A stretch of DNA of 20,945 nt from positions 1 to 20,945 of IMG/VR virus record IMGVR_UViG_3300048550_000446. One strand, written 5' to 3'. Position 1 is the first letter of the stretch; every line of letters starts with the position of its first letter. This DNA is from a virus. A program made the position numbers and the translations under genes. The notes beneath the pieces were generated by a model. The model was given only the letters and a program-made list of their open reading frames with translations, was not told the DNA's origin and did no database searches. This document shows, piece after piece, positions 4,200-15,600 of this stretch.

Positions 4200-4615
4200 T
4201 GGCACAAAAATCGGTAACGGGTAAGGATGTCAGTGTTTCTAAGGATTTTAAAGACATTGACATGAGTTTCTTAAAAAATCCATTTACTAATGATATTAGT
4301 GTTGTTAGAAACGAGGATGCTATTAAGCAAGCTTTGAAAAATATCATGCTTACCAAGACTACCGAGAAAGTGTTTGACCCTGAATTCGGTACTAATATCT
4401 GGGTATCCTTGTTTGAACCTATGGATGATATTACTGCCGATAGAATTGAACAAGAAATTATGAATGTAGTCGGGCAATATGAGACACGAATCACAATGCA
4501 AGACGTTGCCGTTGAACCTATTACCAGAGAAAACGCTTATCACATTTTTATCACCTATCGTATCATCGGTAGTCCGATGACCGAAACCGTTTCGTTTGTG
4601 TTAGAGAGGCCATAA
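4199..4615 (+). CDS. 25: Baseplate wedge subunit gp25 (GPW/gp25 family)
   Basis: 138 residues from ATG 4199 to TAA 4613-4615, close to T4 gp25 (132). The GPW/gp25 fold covers roughly residues 33-130. It contains VRNEDAIKQALKNIMLTKTT (36-55), the family's turn FDPEFGTNIW (59-68, with P61 and F63-G64), and a C-terminal pair of strands (AYHIFITYRIIGSPM). It shares ancestry with contractile-sheath baseplate proteins such as phage P2 gpW and T6SS TssE. In the virion it forms part of the inner wedge near the tube-sheath junction, interacting with gp6 and gp53. The gene overlaps gp6 by one base (TAATG), matching a conserved structural operon. Start chosen by length and coupling with the preceding gene. 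Confidence 0.95.
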   Translation: MAQKSVTGKDVSVSKDFKDIDMSFLKNPFTNDISVVRNEDAIKQALKNIMLTKTTEKVFDPEFGTNIWVSLFEPMDDITADRIEQEIMNVVGQYETRITMQDVAVEPITRENAYHIFITYRIIGSPMTETVSFVLERP

Positions 4616-6624
4616 TGATACCTAATAATTTAACAGGACTGGATTTTGTAGATATTAAGGCATCAATTGTCTCATATCTTAAAACCAGACAAGAATTTAC
4701 CGATTATGATTTTGAAGGATCATCTTTATCATATTTGGTAGATTTGCTTGCGTATAATACTTACTATACTTCATTTAATGCCAACATGGCAATGAATGAA
4801 GCATTTTTGCCGTCTGCAACTGTTAGGGATAATGTTGTAAATGTTGCAAAACTTTTAAATTATGTGCCTCATTCTAAAGTTGCTGCCGCAGCAGTTGTAA
4901 ATGTAAGCATACAAACGTCTCTTACTAATGGTGTATATCCTAGTTCACTGACCATTAGGAGGGGTCCTGTTGCTTCTGGGGGTAATTATGTATGGAATTG
5001 CCTTCAAGATACTACTGTTGAGGTAAACCCAACTACAGGGGCAGCATTTTTTGAGAATTTACAAATTAAAGAAGGTACAATTGTCAATTTCTCTTACATT
5101 GTTAATACATTCCAAACACAAATTTATCAGATTCCTTCATCCGATGCTGATATTTCTACACTTGAAGTAACAGTAAAACCTAACGAATCTTCAACTACAA
5201 GCGATATTTACAATCGTGCTGGTAATATTACTGATATTACTCCAACATCAAGAGTTTATTTTGTAAATGAGGGTGAAGATCAACGTTTTGAGGTGCGTTT
5301 TGGAGACAATAGTATTGGTAGATCACTTACTGATGGTGAAGTAATCAACTTTTCTTATCTTGTTAGTGATGCTAATGGGGCAAATGCTGTCCAAAAATTC
5401 CAATGGATTGGTCAATTTACTGATAGTGCAGCAATTCAGTACGCTCCGGCACTAGCACAGGTCTCAACAGTGACTGCATCTAGCGGTGGTGCGGAAGCAG
5501 AGAGTGTAGAATCAATCAAATATAACGCTCCACGCTATTATTCTTCTCAATATCGCGCTGTTACAGCACAAGATTACGCAATTTTAACAAAAAGTGTCTA
5601 TGATAACGCAGAATCTGTTGTTGCATACGGTGGAGATAGTCTAAATCCTCCAGTTTACGGAAAAGTTTACATTGCAGTGAAGACTAGAACCGGTTCTTTG
5701 CTTAATGACGCCACTAAAAAGCAAATTGCTACGGATTTACGCAAATATGCGATGGCATCTATCGATCCTGTGATTGTTGATCCGGAACAACTGTATATTT
5801 ACAACAAAATTTTCGTACAATACGACACTGGATGCGGATCTGACACCTCTACAATCAAAACAGAGGTTCAAAACGCAGTTTCTGAGTGGGCAACTCAAAC
5901 TGCTATCAATAATTTTAATTCTACATTCCGAGCTCAATCGTTTGAGAAGGCAATTACACTTGCAAGTAAGTGTATTACTGATGTTTCTCTGCAAACGACT
6001 ATTCTTCGGTATATTAAACCGCAAACAAATCAGACAAACAGTTATGTAATCACTACAGGAGCACCACTTTATAATTCTGCACCCAGTGTATCCTCTACAG
6101 ATGGTGTAAAGGAACCTATTTTACTGTCGGGTGTCTTCAGAACAGCAGATCGTCCTGGTGTAAACCAACAATTTGAAGATGATGGTTTTGGAAATCTTCG
6201 GATGTTCTATAATACTGGTACTAGAAAGGTATTTACTAATCTAACTGCCGGAACTGTAAATTATGATAGTGGAACTATTGTATTTGGTCCTGTGAATATT
6301 GTTGGATCGGGTTCAAATATTGCTGATACCGGTATTCAACTCACAAATAGTATTACTGGCACTGGTAATATTACTGATCCATCAGCATTACCTACGGATC
6401 TTCAAATTCCAGTACAATTTATCCCAGCAAACGCAGGATCAATTCCTTCTGCTACACCAGGAACTGTACTGAACATCATTTCTCCCGAAGTTTCAATTCA
6501 ACCGTTGGGTACTATTCCACCTCCATCTATCCCTCTAAATAGTTTGACACCAAAAGTATTTGACCAGACTCCTACAGTTATTGCTGTTGCTTCTGCGCTG
6601 AATACAGGGTCACTTAACACATAA
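4615..6624 (+). CDS. 6: Baseplate wedge subunit gp6 (baseplate J-like)
   Basis: 669 residues from ATG 4615 to TAA 6622-6624; T4 gp6 is about 660. The N-terminus carries the gp6 signature, EGSSLSYLVDLLAYNTYYTS (residues 34-53), followed by MNEAFLPSATVRDNVVNVAK (residues 60-79). The middle has a beta-domain turn (RFGDNSIGRSLTDGEVI, about residues 228-244), then the baseplate-J-like segment (APRYYSSQYRAVTAQDYAIL near 305-324). The C-terminal third is rich in Ser, Thr, Pro and Gly. Gp6 dimers join neighbouring wedges into the inner ring and rearrange when the sheath contracts. It is one base from gp25 and 18 bases before the giant gene, in the same frame as the latter but separated by a true stop. 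Family assignment is firm. Confidence 0.95.
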   Translation: MIPNNLTGLDFVDIKASIVSYLKTRQEFTDYDFEGSSLSYLVDLLAYNTYYTSFNANMAMNEAFLPSATVRDNVVNVAKLLNYVPHSKVAAAAVVNVSIQTSLTNGVYPSSLTIRRGPVASGGNYVWNCLQDTTVEVNPTTGAAFFENLQIKEGTIVNFSYIVNTFQTQIYQIPSSDADISTLEVTVKPNESSTTSDIYNRAGNITDITPTSRVYFVNEGEDQRFEVRFGDNSIGRSLTDGEVINFSYLVSDANGANAVQKFQWIGQFTDSAAIQYAPALAQVSTVTASSGGAEAESVESIKYNAPRYYSSQYRAVTAQDYAILTKSVYDNAESVVAYGGDSLNPPVYGKVYIAVKTRTGSLLNDATKKQIATDLRKYAMASIDPVIVDPEQLYIYNKIFVQYDTGCGSDTSTIKTEVQNAVSEWATQTAINNFNSTFRAQSFEKAITLASKCITDVSLQTTILRYIKPQTNQTNSYVITTGAPLYNSAPSVSSTDGVKEPILLSGVFRTADRPGVNQQFEDDGFGNLRMFYNTGTRKVFTNLTAGTVNYDSGTIVFGPVNIVGSGSNIADTGIQLTNSITGTGNITDPSALPTDLQIPVQFIPANAGSIPSATPGTVLNIISPEVSIQPLGTIPPPSIPLNSLTPKVFDQTPTVIAVASALNTGSLNT

Positions 6625-6642
6625 CTTTCTTGTCTAAGTAGG

Positions 6643-9600
6643 ATGAATATTAATAAGGTCTCTCAGTCTCTGTTATCTCAATCTCCAGAGTTTGTACAGT
6701 CCGAATATCCATTATTCAATAAATTTCTTGAGTATTACTATAAATCTCAGGAAAAAACCGGTTTAGGTCAAAATATTCTTAATAACTTTTTGAGTTATTT
6801 GGATATTGATCACCTTGACGTAAAGATTCTTGATGGAAAAACTACGTTAGCGCAAGATATTACTGATATTTCTAATCAGATTGTAGTTGAGTCTGTTGAT
6901 GAGTTTTTAGATCAGAATGGTTCTATTTTAATTGGTGATGAAGTAATTTATTATGAAAGTACGACATCTTCTCCTAATATTGCTCTCAGTCCCGGTATTT
7001 CTTACAGTCAAGTAAAATTAAAGTGGACTAATCTTGCGACGATTGTAGATCAGTTTGATGGTACTAGGAGAGATTTCCAATTGATCTCTCAAGACAATCC
7101 TATCACTGCTCCTAGTCCTCAACATTTGATTGTAAGTAATTACAATGAAGTTTTGATTCCTGTTGTTGATTACGTTATTCAGGGAGATAGAATTGTATTT
7201 ACAGAAGCACCTAGAGCAAAGGTTGCTTCTGACGATACTACTACTACCTTTATCACTTACTTTATTGGTTTTACTGAAAATCCAATTGTTCCCATTGACA
7301 ATCTTGCACCTTCCTTTGGTGATGGTAAAACAATATTTTCCTTAACTAGAGGTGGAGTTTCATATGAACCCATCATTGACGAGTATGTTGTTGCTGTTTA
7401 TGATGGTCGTCATTTAACACCAAAGGTAGATTATTTTCTCGATGCTGATAAAATTATATTTAATTTTGTTCCTATTGTAGGTAGATCTATTTCACTTTAT
7501 GTTATCGAAGCACCCATCCCCTCTTTTGGTGGCGGTGCTAAGGGTTATGCTCGTATTGATGATAATGGACAACTAACAAAAATTGCAACTTCGGATCTGG
7601 GTACAGGATATAGATTTGAATATCCCCCAAAAATTTCCATCAACTCGGAAAATGGTTTTGGTGCTGCAACAGCATCTTTAGTTGATGGTATTAAAAATAT
7701 TTTGCTTCTTGATGGGGGAACTGGGTATAGTGACACCAATCCTCCTATTGTTGAAGTTCAAGCACCGAATAAAGAGGGTTCTGAAGTATCTAAAATTAAG
7801 GCTACGGTAACTAACGGTAGCGTAACTGCTTTGGAGATGTTGAGTTCCGGTAGCGGATATACATTCACTCCTAGAATTACATTTAAACAACCTGGTGGTG
7901 CTATTATTGCATCCCCTACTATGGCTAACGGATCTGTAGTTGGATCTCCTGTAGTTACTCATCAGGGCGAAGGATACGCCACAAGACCGACGATTTATGT
8001 TGATGAACCAACTGGTGCAAACGCTATTAAAGCGTCCTTCCAAGCGATTTTGAGTGAGGATGGGCGTCTTACAGGTCTTACTGTTCTTAATCCTGGTCAG
8101 GGGTATGAAGTACCTCCTAGAATTGCTGTAGTTGATCCAGTTGGTGCTCAAGTATTGCAGACATTTGTTGATGGTAATGGTCGTGTAACTGATATTGAAT
8201 TGTTAGATGGAGGTTCTGGATATGAAGAAGTTCCTTCAGTTTATGTTGTAGATCCTAGATCCGATGATCCTGGTCAAGGAGCGACGGCAAGTGCTTCTAT
8301 CTTTAATGGTAGAATTACTGATATTAACGTGACTAATTTCGGTTCTGGATATAGTGCGGATTTTCCTCCGACTATCGTTATTCAATCTCCCCCTTCAGCA
8401 AGAGCATCCGCAGAGGTTGGACTAAATGAAGTTACAGGTTTTAAAGTATTCAAGACTGGTTCGGGTTATAGTAAGGCTGCTTTCAATGGATGTGCCAGAG
8501 GTGTCTCTGCTATCACCGACTACGATCAAGTAGGAAATGCATCATTTTCTAATTACACATCATCTTCCGCAGCAACTGAAGGAACACAGGTCAAATGCTT
8601 AGATTCTCTCTTTGTTAAGAGAGTGCTTGACAAATATACGGAACAATATTTACCTGATGTTCCGGAATTAGATTATAAAAAGATTGATGTGCGTACTGCC
8701 ATCAGAACGATTAAGGATTTTTATTCAAGTAAGGGTACAGAATTTAGTATTGCTTATCTGTTTAAGTTGCTTTATGGGGAAAATGTAACTATTTCCTACC
8801 CCAAAGATCAAATTATCAAGCCTTCTGCGGCAACTTGGTCTATTGATACAATTCTTCGCGCAACTTTGGTGTCTGGAGATCCCGTAAATATCAAAGATGC
8901 TCTACTTACTCAAGAGTCTGATATTGCCGACTCAAATGTCCGTAGTGCTAGTGCTCTAGTTGAGAACTACATTTCAATTAAAACTTCGGAAGTTGATATC
9001 TATGAGTTAATTTTATCCGAAGAAACGATCAGTGGAAAATTTACTGTACCTTATAAGACGAGACTTGCGGAACCTCTCAATGAAACCGACAGTATTATTA
9101 CGGTTGACTCTACTATTGGTTGGCCAGAACGTAACGGTGAGTTCCTAATTGGAGGAACTGAACTTGTAAGATATAAGGAGAAATCGTTAAACCAGTTCAT
9201 TGAGTGTACTCGTTCCGTTAACGATGTAAGTTCTGTTTGGGATTCGGCAACAGAGATATCTTCCAACTTCACAGTGTACTTAAACAAAGACACTGCTGAA
9301 GAAGTAGTCATGAATATTGTCGGTATTGTTGATGCTCAACAAACAGTTTTGACAGATACAGGTTCTTATTATCTACCTGGTGATAAACTTTCTGTGTCTA
9401 AACTTGGAGGAACTACAACTATTCCCCAATTAACTACTTGGTTGTATAATGTTAAAAAACTTGTTACTGTAGAATCCATTACTTTTGGAGGTGTTAATGA
9501 TCAATCAGCAACTGTTACTTGTTCTTCTCCTCATGGTTTGTTGGTAGGTGATCAGGTTACTGTATATGGTGCCAATCCAATTCTGTATAATGGATCTTTC

Positions 9601-12600
9601 TTTGTAACATCTAGAGATTCTCAGACCGTTTTTCAATATCAATTACCGCAACCTGCTGCTGTAGTTCCTCAAGGTAATATCTTGATCTCTGTTGACCTCA
9701 ATAAAGGCAAGTCTATTACTCAAGCAATTCAGAATGCTATTGGTCCATATACCACTAATATTCAAAATACCTTCTTTAATGACAATTATGTATATGTTGC
9801 ATCTACGGGTATTCCTAACTATGAAATTGGTCCCTTCGTCGGTTCTGCACTTTTACCCGGCAACCAGCGTAAACTTAATAGATTTGAGTTAAATCCTACT
9901 ACAATTTCAACTAAAACCAGTGTTGTACCTGGTCCTATTGGTACATGGATCAATGGTGTATCTGTTTGGTCTTACAAATCGGAACTTAGTAAGACTTTTG
10001 GTGCTGTAACTAATATTAATATTTTAAATTCGGGTAATAATTATGATGCGGCGAGTCCTCCGGTTCTTGCTGTTTCTGGGGGTTTTGGTGCGGGAGCAGA
10101 AGCATCTGTCGTTGTTGACGGATCGTTGTTTGAAGTCGAAGTCACCAATGGAGGTTCTGGGTATACTTCATCTCCACTAGTCTCTATTGTAGGTGGAGGA
10201 GGTGCAGGTGCTGCTGCAACTGCAATTATTACTAAAGGTTCGGTTTCTAGAATTTTAATCAATCAAGGCGGTTCTGGATATACATCTCAACCTCTTATCA
10301 CTATTGTCGGTGGAGGTGGCACTGGTGCTGCTGCAACTGCTTCAGTTCGTGGTCCTATTAAGTCGGTTAATATTGATGCTGGTGGTGCATCATATACAGA
10401 AAAACCATCTGTTGTTTTGAGTTCTGGTCAAGGTGCAGTTGCACAAGCAATTGTTAATAATGGTAGAATTATCTCTATTGCTATTATTTCTGCTGGTTCT
10501 GGTTATACTACTGCACCGGAAATTGGCATTCAGGGTGAAGGTTTTGGTGCAATTGCTAGAGCGACTATTGATACCGATGGTGAAAATGCCGGTAGAGTTA
10601 CTGGAGTTGAAATTATTAACAAAGGTATTGGATATATTCAAGGAACTACTAATATTACGTTAACATCTGTTGGTTCTGATGCAACTTTTGATGCAGATGT
10701 ATTCCAGTGGAATTATAACTTGCAAGAGACTACTGAGTTTGATTCCGCGAAAGGTGCTATTTTCACTGGATTTAATATTCAATATGGTGGTGAATATGCA
10801 CACCTGTCCAATCCCCAAAGATTGAGATACATTCTCGGTGATAGTTTATACCAAGATACGGTTACCAATCAAATCAAAGAACAGGATGCTCAATTAGAGC
10901 ACTCTCCTATTATTGGTTGGGCATTCGATGGTAATCCCATTTATGGTCCATATGCATATTCGGATCCTACGGATCAATCATCCGAAATCCAAAGAATGGG
11001 AAGTTCCTATTCTTTAAAACCCGAATTGGTATACAATGACATCACAAATCCATATCCAGTAAGAACTGCAGGTCCTTTGTTAAATGATGAACCTGCTGGT
11101 AAGTTTGTTGAAGATTACGAGTATGTTTTTGGTTCGGGTGATCTGGATCAATATAATGGTAGATTCTGTAAGACTCCAGAATATCCTAGTGGTAGATATT
11201 GTTATTTTATAACTATCGATGCTTCTGAAAGTGGTAATCCAGTATTCCCTTACATTCTAGGACCCCAATATAACTCTGTAGTAGATATTTGGAACTTGAA
11301 TGATGATGCTGTTCAGCAAAATATTCCTACTGGTGTTGTCAGATATCGCGATCCTTATGAGAATGTTGATATTGATATCGAAAGAATTCCCAATGCTTCT
11401 ACAAATTCAATCACTACAGAAAGTGGTGAACTGCTTCTGTTTGAACCTGAAGATGAAAATAGAGATGGTGTAATCAGTCAGGATGAAATTGACGATCCTG
11501 AAGGAATACTTGAGGAATCTCCTCTGCAGTTGTTTGATTACTTCCCTAAAGTTAAATTTGACTCTAAGGTTGATATTGAAGTTGAAACCATCACTAAGTT
11601 TGAAGATGCATCTGTAACTGGATTTACTATCGAAAATGCTGGTGAAAACTATCAGGTTAATGATAGATTACTCTTTGATAATACGGATACGGATGGTACT
11701 GGTGTTTCTGCCAGAATATCTAAAATTAAGGGCGAAACAATATCTTCTTATAATTACGAGACCATTGAAGGTGTTAATTATGGCATCTTAAAAACATCAA
11801 CACCTCATAATATTAAGGTTGCTGATCAAGTCTATGTTGATTATACTCCATTGATGGATAACACCAATAAGGAGTTTATTGTCCGCCAATACAAAGGTAT
11901 TGAGGAAATTGTAGTTACTCAAAGTGGTAGCGGATATAATACCGACATTCCACCTACAATTGTTATCGATGGTGATGGTGTAGATGGTAGAGTTGAAGCA
12001 GTTGTTGATGCTGTTGGTGCTATTAAGACTTTTAATATCCTTAATTCTGGTTCTGGATACACTCAGAATCCTCGTGTTATCCTTTCTCACCCTCAGGTAT
12101 TCAAAAAAGCAGATTATTATACAACATTAGTTGAAAACTATAATTGGGTAAAAGTTGTTGATATTTTAGTCAATGATCAAAAAGAATCTTATGTTTGCGG
12201 TTCTACCTATGATAGTGCAAATAATAATGTTGCTTTCTTAGCTAAATTATCAGCAACTGGTGTTAAAGAATGGGAAAAGATGTTGGAGACTACGATTCCT
12301 GCTTCTGGAACGTTTACAGAATTCCAACGTATTATTAAAGATGGTTCGGATATCTACGTTGCTGGTATTAATAAACCAAATGCTACAGTTCTTGATTCTT
12401 ACAACCCGGATATTATTGTTGCGAAATATGCTGAAGCGACTAATGGTTTAAGTGCAACTCTTACTTGGCAGAAAGGATATGCCGGTATTTCCGGTTCTAC
12501 TAGATCCGACAACATTAGTGCATTCAAGCAGTTAAATGAGAATAGATTTGTTCTTGGAGGTTTTACTAATACTAACTCTGGTGCTCCTTGGGATGCGTTC

Positions 12601-15600
12601 TTAGCGATCATCGATACTGCTGGATTCTTCGTTGCTAAGAGAAAACTTGCTTCGGACAATCAATCCGAAAAGATTACTGATATTGCAATCCATGAAGGAA
12701 ATATCTACTTCACTATGGAGACTTCCTCTTCACAGTCTTCCAATGATGTTAACGTATCTTTCGGTAAAGCAATTCCTGCTACTGCATCTATTTCTATTGA
12801 TTGGATCAGAGAAGTTCAAAACACTACATATTCTTTCTTAAATTCATCTTTATGTGTCGATGAGTTTGGTGAATTCTATGTCCCATGTACTCTTAGATTG
12901 AAATCTGATGATACTACAAGAGATAGTGTTTGGGTTGGTAAGTTTGATAGTGCTGGAACATCTATTTGGAATAAGCAATATCAAGTCGGTTCCCAGATAG
13001 AATTAGTCGATAGATGCTCTGTTGATATTTTTGGCGATCTTACCATTGCCTATACCAAAGTCAATACTTCTGACACAAAGAGAACTATTAATAGTCTAAA
13101 GATTAAGTATGATGGAACCATGCTTAAGAATACTGAGAATGTGTTCAATGCTGTTACTCAAAATGCTACATCTACCTGCATTGAAGGTATTACCGTTCAT
13201 GCACTGACAACAGATAGCTCTGGTGATGTTTATACCTTTGGTCAAACTCAATGGAATAGAAATGAAGCTGTAATTCCATTTACCACAGATGCTAGCGATA
13301 TTACAAGTCACCATACACCTACTGCTGTAAGTGCTAGTGGCGGTCATACCATCGCTGATGGTATGTTAAAAATCTACGGTCATGCCTCTGGTAATAATGC
13401 AACATGGGATAATTCTTATCTCAAGATTCCTGCATCTAGTGTTGCTAACAAATTGAATGGTGATTGGACTTTACAGTTCTTTATCTACAAGGACTCTACC
13501 AAGTCTCAGACACTTTCTCAAAATGTTCAGACATTAATTGGTATTGGTGGTGCTCAAGATGCTACTGGAGGTCTTTGGTTAGGATATGACACTGGTAACA
13601 CAGGAAAACTCCAGATGGTTATCAGTAATAGTACCACAGCATTAAATGTTGCTGGTTCTGGATTAAGTTCTGCTTTAACCAGCATGTATGCTGATAATAC
13701 ATGGCAAGTAATTAGCTTAACCAAGCAAGGAACATTATTTAAGGCATGGGTTAATGGAATTGAAGTTCTTACTGGTAATGTAACTAACACCGACTTTTCT
13801 AATAAAGATATCTACATTGGCAACCAAGTCGGTTGGGGTGCTACTGCTACAGATTTTGCTTCCACATATCAAGGTCAATTCTACGTTGACCATCTGTTCT
13901 TTAAGAATCGTTATATCGCACCTTCTGTTCCGAGTGATATTACTGTGCTTCCTACAACTGGAGCATTTGCAGAAAACTTTGATTGGGTAGACGATGCTTG
14001 GTTTACTACAAATCTCAATCGTTATGATTATATCGATTATGTTGGATATGGATTAAAGACCGACAAGAACTCTGATGCGGTTAATGTTGGTGCTATTGGA
14101 TCTCAAGCAAACACCAAACTTGATATTACTAGAAATGTCATCACTTCTATAACTGGTGTTGATCTTACACTTTCAAATGCTGGTTATGCTTTAGGTGGAG
14201 AAGGATTCCAATCTCTTGATTTTAATGATGCAAATAGCAATCTTTCTCAAGATACAGAATCTTTAGAAATTACTCAGGATATCTGGGGGTCTCGTACAGC
14301 AACAGTTCCTTCACCCGGATCCCAAAAAGTTAAGGCAACTGCTGTAGTTAAAGATCGTTATTTCTTCAAAGTATGCAATACTATTAAAATTGATAATGTT
14401 CAAAGATTAACGATTAATCAACCGTTCGATTTTACTATTGGTTCAAAATTAACCTTAACTAATGGTAGTACATTTATTAATAGCGGTTATATTATTGATA
14501 CAGATACAACATCAAATAGATATGTCTATGTTGCTGTCAACAATAATGAATGGACTAATGACTTGGATACTGGTCATCTTGCAACCGAGAGATTTGATGA
14601 GCAAGATACTTATGGTATTAGAGGTCCAGTTCCTAATGATGTTAATGTTATATCAAAATATACTTTCTCTCAAGTAGTTAACACCACACCTGGTACTTTT
14701 GATATTGCTCTTAGTAGCTATGATGCTCCTCCGATTGTTGGCGGAACTAATAATTTACACGAATATTCATATTTTAGACCTTACAATGATGAAGATTATT
14801 CTGTGAGAATTGATGAAATTTCTGGTAGTTCTCCTTATATTGTAGGTTCTGTTGTAAGTCTATCTGATGCTACAGTCACCTATAACGCATCTTACAATAC
14901 AATTAATATTCAAGGATTGACAGGTGTCGCTAAAATTACATTAATCACCAATCTGAATAAGATTCTTCAAGTAGATGCTGTTTCTAATAGTGATTTGGTC
15001 TATGTTATTACTGATACTAGCCATTATCTTTCTGATGGTGAAGTTATCTATGTTGATGGTAATCCATCCGAAGAAGTTGGCAATCCTGCAGTTGTTTATG
15101 ATGAATATGACGGTGCATTCCCTGTTCATAATGTAATTAGTGTTAAGGAATTTACTTATAAACTGGACAATATTGCCGTTTCTTCTCCTGCCACAAATGC
15201 ATCTACAGTTGGAATATATGTTAAGTCACCGACTCTTAAGATGTATTATGGACACCAGTATATCTTTGATTTAAGTCACTCTTCCTTAGTTGGTGGAAAC
15301 TTATCTTTCTCTAAGGATAGCTTGAATAAGTTGGAGTATTCCTTTAACTCTATTGAGCGTATTGGTACTCCTGGTGTAACTGGTGGGGGTCAACCAAATC
15401 CATCTGTTAAGTTAAAGGTAGATAGAGATATTGTCACCAATATTTCATACTATTTCGATCCATCTAGAACAGGATCTGATTCTCCTGTAATTGAAGGTTC
15501 TTATTTAGACGTTGTTGGTTCTCCTTATGAGGGTTCCTTTACTGTAACTAGCACTTCTGGTGCTACTATTACAAGAGGTGCTGACATAATGAGATTCCCT

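Noticed and set aside
6601-6643. gp6 and the giant gene as one read-through protein
   Set aside because: They share a frame, but a TAA (6622-6624) separates them; gp6 has its normal length and a new ATG follows.
6739-6745. TATAAAT inside the start of the giant gene
   Set aside because: It resembles a late promoter but is within coding sequence 96 bases after the start and is expected by chance in AT-rich DNA.
7678-8151. Minus-strand frame of 157 residues
   Set aside because: It lies wholly inside the giant gene and is Ser/Arg/Asn rich as expected of a complement to Gly/Thr-rich repeats.
10141-10560. Short spaced DNA repeats suggesting a CRISPR array
   Set aside because: The repeats are imperfect, in frame and encode the GxGY motif; they are protein repeats.
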